Shown here piece by piece: positions 16,283 to 25,302 of a DNA stretch of 30,818 nt (the stretch's first letter is position 1; every line of letters starts with the position of its first letter). Where the stretch lies: contig CAZAQG010000025.1 of assembly GCA_964487445.1 (NCBI GenBank), positions 1-30,818 on the forward strand, written 5' to 3'. The stretch comes from BMS3Abin12 sp964487445 (lineage in GTDB: Bacteria > Pseudomonadota > Gammaproteobacteria > 21-64-14). The position numbers and the translations under genes are program-made. The notes under the pieces are model-generated. The model was not told the DNA's origin. It saw nothing but the letters and a program-made list of their open reading frames with translations, and did no database searches.

Positions 16283-18352
16283 ATGCCGGAGTTCCTCCAG
16301 CCGATCCTCGCCTGGTTCTCCCTGCACCCGACCTGGGCGGGGATCGGGGTGTTTCTCGTGGCCGGCACCGAGTCCCTGGCCATCGTCGGGCTGTTCATGC
16401 CCGGAACCTTTCTGATGTTCGGCATCGGCGCATTGGTCGCGCTCGGCGCCCTGCCGCTGTGGCCGACCCTGATCTGGGCGGCCGCCGGGGCCGCGGCCGG
16501 CGACATCGTGAGCTTCTGGCTCGGGCGCCACTATCACATGCACCTGCGCGTGATGTGGCCGTTCCGCCGCTATCCCGTGCTGCTCAACCGGGGAATGGCC
16601 TTCTTCCACCGCCACGGCGGCAAGAGCGTCGCCATCGGCCGCTTCATCGGGCCCGTACGCCCGGTCCTGCCGCTGGTGGCGGGCATGCTCGAGATGCCGC
16701 CGATGCGCTTCCTGCTGGTCGACATCCCCTCGGCCGCGGTGTGGGCGCCGGTCTTCATCCTCCCGGGCGTCGCGTTCGGCGCCTCGCTGCAACTCGCCGC
16801 CGAGGTGGCGACGCGCCTCGCGGTGCTGCTGGTCCTGCTGGTGGCCGTGCCCTGGCTGATGTACTGGCTGGTGCGCTGGGCCTACGGGGTACTCGCGCCG
16901 CGCGGTGCGCGCCTGCTCGATGGCGCCGTGCGCTGGAGCCGCGAGCACCCGGTACTCGGGCGCGTCACCGCCGGGCTGGTGGACCCCCAGGAGCCCGAGT
17001 CGCGCGCGCTGGTGCTCTCCGCCCTGTTGCTGCTGTTCGGCGCCTGGGGTTTCTTTCAACTCCTGATCATCGTGACGCGGCACCACGTTCCGCTGCCGCT
17101 CGACCACACCGTGTATCATTTCTTCCAGGGGCTGCGCACGCCCTGGGGCGACCGGGTGATGGTGTTGGTCACGGAACTCGGCGGGCAGCCCGTCGATCTC
17201 GGGCTGACGCTGGCGGTCGGCACCTGGCTGGGACTGCGCCGGCGCTGGCTGGCGGCCGGACACTGGCTGGCGGCGGTGGGCTTCGGCACGCTCGCCACCT
17301 TCGCGCTCAAGGCGGTCCTGGAGATTCCGCGCCCGGTGCCGGGGCTGTACACGGGGCTGTCGACCTACGCCTTCCCGAGCGCGCACGCCACCATGAGCAC
17401 GGTCACCTACGGCTTCCTCTCGGTCCTGATCGCCCGCGAACTGCCGGCCTCGCGCCGCTGGCGCCCGTACACCGCCGCGGCGTTGATCGTCTCGCTGGTG
17501 GTACTCTCGCGCGTCTACCTGGGTGCGCACTGGCTCACCGATGTGCTCGCCGGGGTCAGCCTCGGGCTGGTCTGGGTGGCACTCCTCGGCATCGCCTACC
17601 GCCGCCACAGCCGGTCACCGCTACCGGTGACCGGCTTGGTCGGCGCCGCCGTCCTCGGCCTGGTGGCGGCCGGGGGCTGGCAGGTCGCTTATCAGTACCC
17701 GCGCGACCTCGAGCGCTACGCGCAGCGCCACCCGGTACGGGTGATCGAGGCGACCGCCTGGTGGCGGGACGGCTGGCGCGGACTGCCGGCGTTGCGCATC
17801 GACTTGGCCGGACGCCCTTCCGAACCGCTCACGATCCAGTGGGCGGGATCCCTGACGGACTTGAAACGGGATCTGCGGGCTGCGGGCTGGCGCGCACCGC
17901 CGCCGCTCACCGCCGGTACCGCGCTACGCTGGCTGTCCAGCCACCCGGTCCTGGCGAAGCTGCCGCTGTTGCCGCAGGTTCACGCCGGGCGCCACGAGGC
18001 GCTGGTCATGATCCATCCGGAATCGGCGGTACCCGGCGGCACGGGCGGGCACCAGATCGCCCTGCGCCTGTGGAGCGCGGACATGCGACTCAAACCGGGT
18101 GACATCCCGGTGTGGGTGGGCACCGTCGCCGAACAGGGCCTCTACCGCCCGCTCGGTCTGATCGCGATTCCAGGCACCGGCGGCGACTTCGCGGTCGCGC
18201 TGTACGCCCTCGAGCGGGAGGGCCTGCACGACCTGCAATGGCGGATCGTGCGCCGCGGCCGGGAGGTCGTCGCGCCCCGCGGCCGGCACTGGAACGGCGA
18301 AACGCTGTTGGTCCGCGAACCGCCGGCACGAACCGTCGGGACCGGACCATGA
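16283..18352 (+). CDS. DedA-PAP2-LssY_C fusion, lipid phosphatase/transport protein
   Basis: The 689-residue integral membrane protein joins three parts. Residues 1-~200 are a DedA/SNARE-associated domain, with the family segment GRFIGPVRPVLPLVAGMLEMP (119-139). Residues ~245-430 are a type-2 phosphatidic acid phosphatase with all three motifs: KAVLEIPRP (343-351), PSAH (365-368) and SRVYLGAHWLTD (409-420). The C-terminal ~220 residues (from about 470) resemble the LssY C-terminal domain (VRVIEATAWWRDGWRGLP, TLVRE) and are probably periplasmic. DedA proteins carry undecaprenyl phosphate or phospholipids across the membrane; PAP2 enzymes remove lipid phosphates. Together they may dephosphorylate and recycle lipid carriers. 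The ATG at 16283 is the start at which the protein becomes family-like; its stop overlaps the dgkA ATG. Confidence 0.9.
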   Translation: MPEFLQPILAWFSLHPTWAGIGVFLVAGTESLAIVGLFMPGTFLMFGIGALVALGALPLWPTLIWAAAGAAAGDIVSFWLGRHYHMHLRVMWPFRRYPVLLNRGMAFFHRHGGKSVAIGRFIGPVRPVLPLVAGMLEMPPMRFLLVDIPSAAVWAPVFILPGVAFGASLQLAAEVATRLAVLLVLLVAVPWLMYWLVRWAYGVLAPRGARLLDGAVRWSREHPVLGRVTAGLVDPQEPESRALVLSALLLLFGAWGFFQLLIIVTRHHVPLPLDHTVYHFFQGLRTPWGDRVMVLVTELGGQPVDLGLTLAVGTWLGLRRRWLAAGHWLAAVGFGTLATFALKAVLEIPRPVPGLYTGLSTYAFPSAHATMSTVTYGFLSVLIARELPASRRWRPYTAAALIVSLVVLSRVYLGAHWLTDVLAGVSLGLVWVALLGIAYRRHSRSPLPVTGLVGAAVLGLVAAGGWQVAYQYPRDLERYAQRHPVRVIEATAWWRDGWRGLPALRIDLAGRPSEPLTIQWAGSLTDLKRDLRAAGWRAPPPLTAGTALRWLSSHPVLAKLPLLPQVHAGRHEALVMIHPESAVPGGTGGHQIALRLWSADMRLKPGDIPVWVGTVAEQGLYRPLGLIAIPGTGGDFAVALYALEREGLHDLQWRIVRRGREVVAPRGRHWNGETLLVREPPARTVGTGP

Positions 18353-18708
18353 AGAACCGGCCTTTCCGGGAACGCCTGGGTTTCGCCCTGGCCGGGCTCG
18401 CCCGGGCCCTGCGCACCGAGCGCAGTCTGCGCACGCAGGCGGTGATCGCGGTGCTGGCGCTGGTGGCACTCGCCGTCCTGCACCCCCCGCTGGTCTGGTG
18501 GGCGCTGATCGGGACCCTGGCGGCGTTGATTCTCGCCGCGGAGTTGTTCAACACCGCGCTCGAAGAACTCGCCGACCACCTCCATCCGCAACGTCACCCC
18601 CGCATCCAGCGGGTCAAGGACTTTGCCGCGGCCGCAGTGCTGATCCTGAGCCTCGGGGCGCTGTGGGTCGGCATCCTCATGCTCCTGGCGGTGCTGCACC
18701 GCGGCTGA
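18349..18708 (+). CDS. dgkA: Diacylglycerol kinase
   Basis: DgkA phosphorylates diacylglycerol (in Gram-positives, undecaprenol) in the inner membrane. The 119-residue protein has three membrane segments and the signature AAELFNTALEELADHLHP (residues ~63-80), with the E-x-x-N-T-A-x-E core. The ATG (18349) overlaps the stop of the PAP2 fusion (ATGA), so translation is probably coupled. A kinase and a phosphatase for lipid phosphates in one transcript points to a cycle of lipid phosphate turnover; which lipid is inferred. Confidence 0.95.
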   Translation: MKNRPFRERLGFALAGLARALRTERSLRTQAVIAVLALVALAVLHPPLVWWALIGTLAALILAAELFNTALEELADHLHPQRHPRIQRVKDFAAAAVLILSLGALWVGILMLLAVLHRG

Positions 18709-18775
18709 CCCACGAACGGGGCCGGGGTCATCCCCGACGGCCTACGGCGCCCCGCCCGCGACCGCCCTGCAGCGC

Positions 18776-19363
18776 TCAGTGCGAATCGAGCCCGTCCACC
18801 AACTCCACGAGCCGCTCCAGACGCTGGATCGGATCGGTGATCTGCAGGAAGTACTGCTTCTGCGGCAGGCGTAGCGGGAGCAATTCCGCGAGCCGCCAAC
18901 CCACCCAGCGGGCATCCCCGAAACGCCGGGGCAGCCCTTCATAGAGTGCCTCGGACGCCGGGAACATGCGCCGCAGCAGATCGACCAGCGAGCGACAGCG
19001 CCCGGGGACCGGACACGGCGGCTCTTCCACCAACAACTCCACATCCGCCACCGCAAGGCGGTCGCGACGCACGGCGACCGAGACGACGCGGAAGCGATCG
19101 GTGCCGTGCGCGGTGATGCCAAGTAGCCCGTCGCCGCCTACGTGCCAGTCCGCGATCCGCGCCAGCGTGCCCACCTCGTGGGTAGCCGCCGCCCCTCCCC
19201 CCTCCGGGGCGTTGCGGATCAGGCACACTCCGAAGGACACGCCGCGCTTGAGACAATCGCTGACCATGTCCAGATAGCGCGCCTCGAAGACCCGCAGCGG
19301 GAGCGCTCCCTCCGGAAACAGCACCGTTTGGAGAGGAAACAGGGGGACCTGAAGCTGGCTCAT
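18776..19363 (-). CDS. LON-substrate-binding-domain protein (no protease domain)
   Basis: The 195-residue protein consists of the Lon N-terminal domain: VPLFPLQTVLFPEGALPLRVFEARYLDMVSDCLKRG, FGVCLIR, HEVGTLARIADW, then GLLGITAHGTDRFRV and the C-terminal helix ITDPIQRLERLVELVDGL. It has no ATPase or peptidase part. Free-standing versions are common in proteobacteria; their partners are largely unknown. It starts at 19363, 60 nt after the ubiX stop, on the same strand. No clear ribosome site precedes it. It converges with dgkA; the 67-nt gap has no clear terminator. Confidence 0.9.
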   Translation of the reverse strand: MSQLQVPLFPLQTVLFPEGALPLRVFEARYLDMVSDCLKRGVSFGVCLIRNAPEGGGAAATHEVGTLARIADWHVGGDGLLGITAHGTDRFRVVSVAVRRDRLAVADVELLVEEPPCPVPGRCRSLVDLLRRMFPASEALYEGLPRRFGDARWVGWRLAELLPLRLPQKQYFLQITDPIQRLERLVELVDGLDSH

Positions 19364-19423
19364 CCGGGCGCACGCGCATTTTTGGGCAGTTGCCCCTATA
19401 TTTCGCGGATTCGCGCCGGAAGT

Positions 19424-20047
19424 TTAATGCGCCTCGCCCCAGCGCGGCACCAGATCGCTTTCGATCTCCAGGTGGTCGAGAATCCGCGCCACCACGAAGT
19501 CCACGAGATCCGGGATGTGGCGCGGCGCATGATAGAAACCGGGACTGGCCGGCAGGATCACCGCCCCCATCCGCGCCAGGCGCAGCATGTTCTCGATATG
19601 GATCACCGAGAGCGGGGTCTCGCGCGGCACCAGGATGAGCTTGCCGCGCTCCTTGAGCACCACGTCGGCGGCGCGTCGCAGGAGATCGTCGCTCGCCCCG
19701 CAGGCGATCGCCGACAAGGTGCCGGTCGTGCAGGGGCAGACCACCATGGCACGCGGGGCGCCGCCGCCGCTGGCGACCGGCGCGGTCCACTGCTCGGTTC
19801 CGAGCACCGAGAGCCGCCCGGGCGCCGCGCCGTAGTGTTGCGCGAGTCTCGCCTCGATGTCCGCGGGACGCCGCGGCAGCTTCAGGTCCGTCTCCATGCC
19901 GATCACCACGTGGGCCGGACCCGAGATCATCAGATAGACCCGCCGCCCCGCAGCCAACAGACACTCGAGCAGCCGCAGCCCGTAGACCGCGCCCGAGGCG
20001 CCGGTCATCGCCAGCGACACGGCATCCCGGGCGCGCGGCGTACTCAC
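19424..20047 (-). CDS. ubiX: Flavin prenyltransferase UbiX
   Basis: UbiX prenylates FMN to make the prFMN cofactor of the UbiD decarboxylase used in ubiquinone synthesis. The 207-residue protein has SLAMTGASGAVYGLRLLE (FMN-binding), MVVCPCTTGTLSAIACGASDDLLRRAADVVLKERGKLILVPRETPLSVIHIENMLRLARMGAVILPASPGFY and the closing DLVDFVVARILDHLEI. The GTG start at 20047 is selected because it overlaps the mpl stop (GTGA) and gives the right N-terminus; the frame continues upstream as mpl antiframe only. No ubiD is in the window. Confidence 0.96.
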   Translation of the reverse strand: MSTPRARDAVSLAMTGASGAVYGLRLLECLLAAGRRVYLMISGPAHVVIGMETDLKLPRRPADIEARLAQHYGAAPGRLSVLGTEQWTAPVASGGGAPRAMVVCPCTTGTLSAIACGASDDLLRRAADVVLKERGKLILVPRETPLSVIHIENMLRLARMGAVILPASPGFYHAPRHIPDLVDFVVARILDHLEIESDLVPRWGEAH

Positions 20048-21435
20048 GGCGCCGCCTGCGCGGAGGAAGTGTGTTCGAGAGCGCCCAGCAACCGTTCGTG
20101 GATACCCGCGAATCCGCCGTTGCTCATGATCACGACGCAATCCCCCGGCCGCGCTTGCGCCGCCACGCGATCGATCATCGCCTGCACCTCATCGAAGACC
20201 TCGGCGCGCTCCCCGAGCGGCGCGAGCGCCGTCTGCGGGTCCCACGCCAAGCCGGGCGTCCGATAGAACAGGACCCGGTCGGCCCGTTCCAGGGCCGCGG
20301 CGAGGCGATCGCGTTGTACGCCCATCCGCATCGTGTTGGAGCGCGGCTCGATCACTGCGATCAGGCGCGATCGCCCGACATGGTGCCGCAACCCCTCCAG
20401 GGTCGCGGCGATCGCCGTGGGATGGTGCGCGAAGTCGTCGTAGACGCGCACCCCGTTCACCTCGCCACGCAGTTCCAACCGCCGGCGGATCCCGCGGAAC
20501 GCGCCCAGGTACTCGACCGCCCGCTCCATCGCCACACCTGCGTGTACCGCCGCCGCCACCGCGGCGAGGGCGTTGGCGACGTTGTGCCGTCCGAGCAGCG
20601 GCCAGCCTACCGGAGTGGTACACCGCGCACCGCGGCAGACCCGGAAGCGCGCCCCGTCGGGGGCCAAGTCCCGGGCCGTCCATTCCGCGCCCGGATCTTC
20701 GGCCTCCAGGGCGAAGCGCTCGACCGGGGTCCAACACCCCATCCCGAGGACCGCCTGGAGATGGACATCGCCGCCGCGACACAGGATCCGGCCGGTGGAC
20801 GGGACCGTGCGCACCAAGTGATGGAACTGGCGCTCGATCGCCGCCAGATCGGGAAAGATGTCCGCGTGGTCGAACTCCAGGTTGTTCAGTACGAGGGTCC
20901 TGGGACGGTAGTGGACGAACTTGGAACGCTTGTCGAAGAAGGCGCTGTCGTACTCATCGGCCTCGACCACGAAGCAACGCCCGACGCCGAGGCGCGCCGA
21001 TTCCGCGAAATTCACGGGCACCCCGCCGATCAGAAACCCCGGTTCCAGTCCGGCGCGCTCCAGGATCCAGGCGAGCACGCCCGCGGTCGTGGTCTTGCCG
21101 TGCGTGCCGGCCACCGCCAGCACCCACCGGTCGCGGAGCACGTGCTCCGCGAGCCACTGCGGGCCCGAGGTGTAGGGCAGCCCGCGGTCCAGGACGTATT
21201 CCACCGCCGGATTGCCGCGCGCGAGCGCATTGCCGATGATGACCAGGTCCGGATCCGGTTGCAGGTGTTCCGGCCGGTAACCCTCGCAGAGCCCGATCCC
21301 CGCGCGCGCCAGTTGCGTGCTCATCGGCGGATAGACGTTGACGTCCGAGCCGCGCACCTCGTGGCCCTGCGCCCGGGCCAGCAGTGCAAGCCCGCCCATG
21401 AAGGTCCCGCAGATCCCGAGGATGTGGATTCGCAT
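20044..21435 (-). CDS. mpl: UDP-N-acetylmuramate:L-alanyl-gamma-D-glutamyl-meso-diaminopimelate ligase
   Basis: Mpl joins recycled murein tripeptide to UDP-MurNAc. The 463-residue Mur ligase has HILGICGTFMGGLALLARAQGHEVRGSD, the ATP-binding GTHGKTTTAG (110-119), VVEADEYDSAFFDKRSKF, NNLEFDHADIF, LGRHNVANALAA, RRLELRGEVNGVRVYDDFAHHPTAI and EPRSNTMRMG. The FAHHPTAI and Lys-rich motifs distinguish it from MurC. The ATG at 21435 gives the family N-terminus; the open frame reaches 21705 without support. With anmK and the M23 peptidase it makes murein recycling a theme of the window. A weak promoter with TATCAT at about 21466-21461 may serve it, diverging from cfa. Confidence 0.97.
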   Translation of the reverse strand: MRIHILGICGTFMGGLALLARAQGHEVRGSDVNVYPPMSTQLARAGIGLCEGYRPEHLQPDPDLVIIGNALARGNPAVEYVLDRGLPYTSGPQWLAEHVLRDRWVLAVAGTHGKTTTAGVLAWILERAGLEPGFLIGGVPVNFAESARLGVGRCFVVEADEYDSAFFDKRSKFVHYRPRTLVLNNLEFDHADIFPDLAAIERQFHHLVRTVPSTGRILCRGGDVHLQAVLGMGCWTPVERFALEAEDPGAEWTARDLAPDGARFRVCRGARCTTPVGWPLLGRHNVANALAAVAAAVHAGVAMERAVEYLGAFRGIRRRLELRGEVNGVRVYDDFAHHPTAIAATLEGLRHHVGRSRLIAVIEPRSNTMRMGVQRDRLAAALERADRVLFYRTPGLAWDPQTALAPLGERAEVFDEVQAMIDRVAAQARPGDCVVIMSNGGFAGIHERLLGALEHTSSAQAAP

Positions 21436-21545
21436 GCCGTTCCGTCCGCGCCCGCTCTGCATGATACCGGAATTTTCGGATCGGACCGACGAGACGTGCG
21501 CGTCGTGCGGTCGACTACAGCCCGCGGCGACCCAGTCCCCCGCCC

Positions 21546-21575
21546 TTGACCAAACGAAATCCGCGGCGATACCAT
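21546..21575 (+). promoter_or_regulatory. Probable cfa promoter
   Basis: TTGACC (21546-21551), an 18-bp spacer and TACCAT (21570-21575), predicted start near 21582, giving a ~24-nt leader before the cfa ATG at 21606. The stretch between mpl and cfa (21436-21605) holds no gene. Stationary-phase (RpoS) control is usual for cfa but cannot be read here. Confidence 0.45.
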
Positions 21576-21605
21576 GCATGCAGATACGAATCCGGAGTAA
21601 GAAAA

Positions 21606-22820
21606 ATGTACCTCCGGTTATTGGACAAGCACATTCACCACGGGCGGCTGCATCTGCACCTTCCGAGCGGCGTACACAGTTTCGGGGACGGAGAACCGGA
21701 GGCACATTGGTTTATCCGCGACCGCCGCACGATCGCGCGCATTCTCCTCGACCCGGGCCTGGAGTTGGGCGAGACCTACCTCGACGGCCGCTGGACCGTC
21801 GGCGAGGGGGGGCTGTTACCGTTACTCGAGATCCTGTTGCGCGATTTCGATCAGCCCGGGAGCGGAATGTCGCGGTGGTTCACGCCGATGTGGCGCCTGC
21901 TCCGGCAATGGAACCGCGTCGGGCGCAGTTATCACAACGTCGCCCGTCACTACGATCTGGATGAATGGCTGTTCCGTCGCTTCCTCGACCGGGACCTACA
22001 GTATTCCTGCGCCTATTTCGCGACACCCGACATGAGCCTGGAGGAGGCACAGCGCGCCAAGTGCCGCCACCTGATGGGCAAACTGCTCCTGGAACCGGGC
22101 CAACATGTGCTGGACATCGGCTGCGGCTGGGGCGGGTTGGCGCTGTTTCTGGCCGAACACGCCGGCGTGCACGTGACCGGACTGACCCTCTCGCGCGAGC
22201 AGTTGCGCGTGGCCGACGAGCGTGCGCGGCACCGCGGGCTGCAGGACCGCGTCGAATTCCGCCTCGCCGATTACCGCGAGCATACCGGGCACTACGACCG
22301 GATCGTCAGCGTCGGCATGTTCGAACACGTCGGGGCCCCCTATCACCGGCGGTTCATGCAGCGCGTCTCGGAACTGCTCCTCCCGGACGGTATCGCGCTA
22401 CTGCATACGATCGGGCGCGGCGGACCGCCGACCACGACCAACTCGTGGATCCACCGGCACATCTTCCCCGGCGGATACATCCCGGCCCTGTCGGAACTCA
22501 GCCGCGCGATGGAACCCGAGTCGCTGATGGTCTGCGACCTCGAGGTGCTGCGCCTGCACTATGCACTGACCCTGGAGGCTTGGCTGGAGCGGTTCACCGC
22601 CCAGCGCGACGCGATCGCCGGGCGCCTGGGGGAGCGCTTCTGCCGGATGTGGGAGTTCTATCTGGCGATCTGCGCCGCGTCCTTCCGATGGAGCGACTTG
22701 GTGGTGTTTCAGATGCAGATGACCCACCGCCACCATATAGTCCCCACCACGCGCGATTACCTCTACCGCTCGATGGACACACCCGCCACCGGGCGCATCC
22801 TGCACAGCGTGCCCCGCTGA
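21606..22820 (+). CDS. cfa: Cyclopropane-fatty-acyl-phospholipid synthase
   Basis: Cfa adds a methylene group from SAM to unsaturated acyl chains of membrane phospholipids, often in stationary phase or acid stress. The 404-residue protein has an N-terminal lipid-binding-like part, then NVARHYDLDEWLFRRFLD, the conserved YSCAYF (cysteine equivalent to E. coli C139), SAM motif VLDIGCGWGGLALFLAEHAGVHVTGLTLSREQ and VSVGMFEHVG, followed by HTIGRGG, FPGGYIPAL and the C-terminal MTHRHHIVPTTRDYLY. GGAG lies 8 nt before the ATG at 21606. It stands alone, 112 nt before lptD. Confidence 0.95.
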   Translation: MYLRLLDKHIHHGRLHLHLPSGVHSFGDGEPEAHWFIRDRRTIARILLDPGLELGETYLDGRWTVGEGGLLPLLEILLRDFDQPGSGMSRWFTPMWRLLRQWNRVGRSYHNVARHYDLDEWLFRRFLDRDLQYSCAYFATPDMSLEEAQRAKCRHLMGKLLLEPGQHVLDIGCGWGGLALFLAEHAGVHVTGLTLSREQLRVADERARHRGLQDRVEFRLADYREHTGHYDRIVSVGMFEHVGAPYHRRFMQRVSELLLPDGIALLHTIGRGGPPTTTNSWIHRHIFPGGYIPALSELSRAMEPESLMVCDLEVLRLHYALTLEAWLERFTAQRDAIAGRLGERFCRMWEFYLAICAASFRWSDLVVFQMQMTHRHHIVPTTRDYLYRSMDTPATGRILHSVPR

Positions 22821-22932
22821 TCGCACCCGGAACCGGCGCAGAGAGGGCCCGCCACCGTATCCACCAGTCATTTGAAAGGGCCGGGGTTCTGTGACATCGT
22901 AGGGGCCGTCAACTGGAACGTGAAAAGCCCTC

Positions 22933-25293
22933 GTGCGACCCCCAATCCCGCGGCTCCCGGTCTTGCTCCTGGCGTGGGCGCTGGCCGCGACCGCCGCCCC
23001 GGTGCGTGCCGAACCACCGTCTTGGAACTGCTCCCCACGGGGAAACGGCTGGGGTTGCGCCTCGGGCGTGCAGATCGCCGCGGCGGGACCCGCACGCGGA
23101 GCGCCTGAACACCGAGCCGAGCCACCTCTCCCCCCCGAGCCGCATTCCCGTGCCGCCCCCACGACGTGCCGCCTGTGTACGTGGCACCCCGTGCGCCGCA
23201 CCCTGCCGGCATTGCCGGGGCCGCCGGGCACCACGCACCTGAGCGCCAAACAGGTCGAGGTCCGGCGGCGCGAGCGGTACTCGCTGCGGGGCAACGTCGT
23301 GATCCGGCGCGGCGGACAGGAACTGACCGCCGAGCGCGCCCGGTACGACCGTGCAACCGATACCGCCGACGCCGCCGGCGGCGTGATCTTCAGCGACGGC
23401 GGCCTCGAAGTGCGCGGACCCGCGGCGCGCATGAATTTCAAGGCCGACACCGGCGCGTTCCGCGAAGCGCGCTACATGCTCATCGAGCGTCACGCGCATG
23501 GCAGGGCGCGCATCATCGAGATCACCGGCAAGAACCGGGCGCGGGCCCGGCAGGTCACCTACACGACCTGCGACCCGGGGCACGAGGACTGGCTTTTGAA
23601 GGCGCGCCGGCTTCGCCTCAACCGCGACACCGGCACCGGCGTGGCACATGACGCCAGCCTGTGGCTGGGCGGTGTGCCGGTGTTCTACTTCCCCTACTTG
23701 CGCTTTCCGATCGACGGCCGGCGCAAGTCGGGGTTCCTGATTCCGAAGGTGGGCTACTCGAGCCGCTCCGGGCTCGAGCTGCAGATGCCGTATTACTTCA
23801 ACCTCGCCCCCGATCGCGACGCGACGTTCTCCCCCCGCATCATGACCCGACGCGGCGTATTGCTCGGGGGACAATTCCGTTATCTCAACCCCACCAACCA
23901 CGGCGACCTGGATGTCGAGTACCTGCCCTGGGACCGGATTCTGCACAAGCAGCGCGGCTCCCTCTCTTTTCGGCACACCGCCAACCCGGCGCCTCGCTGG
24001 AACGCCAATGTGGACCTGAACTATGCATCCGACAAAACCTACTTCGCGGACCTCGGCAACGGCCTCACGCAGACGAGCGCGACCTTCCTGAACCGCAGCG
24101 CGAACGTCGGCTACCGGGGTGACGACTGGTCGCTGTTCGCGCAGGTGCAGGACTTCCAGACCGTGGATCCGAGTCTCCCGGACACCAGCCGACCCTACGC
24201 GCGGCTGCCGCAGATCGTGGTCGACGCCGACCAACCCTTCGGGGTTCTGGGGCTGGACTACGGCGTGCGCGGGGAGTTCGATTATTTTCAACGCCGGGGC
24301 TCCGTCGAGGGCGCGCGACTGGATCTCAAACCGTCCGTGAGCCTGCCCTTGCAGGGCCGGGCCTACTTCTTCACGCCCAAGGTGTCGTTGCGCTATACCG
24401 CCTACCGCCTGCGAAATACCGCGCCCGGCGCCGACACCCACCCGAGTCGCACGACGCCCATCGCCGGCCTGGACACCGGACTCCACCTCGAACGGCGCAC
24501 ACACTGGTTCGGCACCGGGTATCTGCAAACCCTGGAACCGCGCCTCTACTATCTGTACGTGCCGTACCGCGACCAGTCGCAGATCCCGATCTTCGATACC
24601 GGAGCGCTGGACTTCAACTTCGGCCGACTGTTCCAGGACAACCGCTTCGCGGGCGCCGACCGACAGAGTGCCGCCAACCAGATCACCGCCGCCCTGACCA
24701 CCCGGTTTCTCGATCCGTCCACCGGCGCAGAGCCGGTGGACGCCATGATCGGCCGGATCTTCTACTTTCGGGACCGGCGCGTCACACTCCCCGGCCTTGC
24801 GATCGGGACCCGGTCGAGTTCCGATATCGTCGCGCGCCTGTCCACGATCTGGCGCAGGCACTGGACCCTCGCCGGCGGGCTGCTCTGGGACCCGCAGCAG
24901 CGCCGCACCGATCGCGCCGAGGTGCGCCTCGGCTACCGGGGTCCGCACCGCGGCCTGTTCAACGTCTCCTACCGCTTCCGGCGCGGAGTACTCGAGCAGA
25001 CCGACCTCTCGGCATTCTGGCCGATCTCGGCCCATTGGTCGGTGTTCGGCCGCTGGTACCAATCCCTGCGCGAGCACCTGCTCCTGGGAAGCCTGATCGG
25101 GGCCCAGTACAAGAGCTGCTGCTGGACGCTGCGGGTGGTGGCCCAACGTTACGTGAGCACGATCAGCAGCACCCCCAACACCTCGTTTATGCTGCAACTC
25201 GAACTCAAGGGCCTCGGCCGGCTGGGCAGCCGGGTCGATGCCCTGATGAAACGTGATATTCTGGGATATCAACCTCAAACCATCGGCTGGTAA
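22933..25293 (+). CDS. lptD: LPS-assembly outer-membrane protein LptD
   Basis: LptD is the outer-membrane barrel through which LPS reaches the cell surface, with LptE as plug. The 786-residue protein has a signal peptide (LPVLLLAWALAATAAPVRA), an OstA/LptA-like jellyroll (LSAKQVEVRRRERYSLRGNVVIRRGGQELTAERARYD), and a long barrel (FPYLRFPIDGRRKSGFLIPKVGYSSRSGLELQMPYYFNLAPDRDATFSPR). The cysteine pattern needed for the disulfide-switched folding is there: C214 in TYTTCDPG and the adjacent pair C729-C730 (SCCW). Four N-terminal cysteines, C33, C42, C79 and C82, exceed the single one in E. coli. The start is GTG (22933) with no clear ribosome site. No convincing promoter was found in 22821-22932. 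Confidence 0.96.
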   Translation: MRPPIPRLPVLLLAWALAATAAPVRAEPPSWNCSPRGNGWGCASGVQIAAAGPARGAPEHRAEPPLPPEPHSRAAPTTCRLCTWHPVRRTLPALPGPPGTTHLSAKQVEVRRRERYSLRGNVVIRRGGQELTAERARYDRATDTADAAGGVIFSDGGLEVRGPAARMNFKADTGAFREARYMLIERHAHGRARIIEITGKNRARARQVTYTTCDPGHEDWLLKARRLRLNRDTGTGVAHDASLWLGGVPVFYFPYLRFPIDGRRKSGFLIPKVGYSSRSGLELQMPYYFNLAPDRDATFSPRIMTRRGVLLGGQFRYLNPTNHGDLDVEYLPWDRILHKQRGSLSFRHTANPAPRWNANVDLNYASDKTYFADLGNGLTQTSATFLNRSANVGYRGDDWSLFAQVQDFQTVDPSLPDTSRPYARLPQIVVDADQPFGVLGLDYGVRGEFDYFQRRGSVEGARLDLKPSVSLPLQGRAYFFTPKVSLRYTAYRLRNTAPGADTHPSRTTPIAGLDTGLHLERRTHWFGTGYLQTLEPRLYYLYVPYRDQSQIPIFDTGALDFNFGRLFQDNRFAGADRQSAANQITAALTTRFLDPSTGAEPVDAMIGRIFYFRDRRVTLPGLAIGTRSSSDIVARLSTIWRRHWTLAGGLLWDPQQRRTDRAEVRLGYRGPHRGLFNVSYRFRRGVLEQTDLSAFWPISAHWSVFGRWYQSLREHLLLGSLIGAQYKSCCWTLRVVAQRYVSTISSTPNTSFMLQLELKGLGRLGSRVDALMKRDILGYQPQTIGW

Positions 25294-25302
25294 AACCCCA
25301 CT

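Noticed and set aside
14527..17608. Long minus-strand frames opposite hemL and the DedA-PAP2 gene
   Set aside because: Compositional artefacts of G+C-rich codons; no motif and no ribosome sites.
19386..19405. GGGC/GCCC hairpin next to a T-run between ubiX and the LON-domain gene
   Set aside because: Stem of only 4-5 bp, with the T-run on the wrong side for the gene direction.
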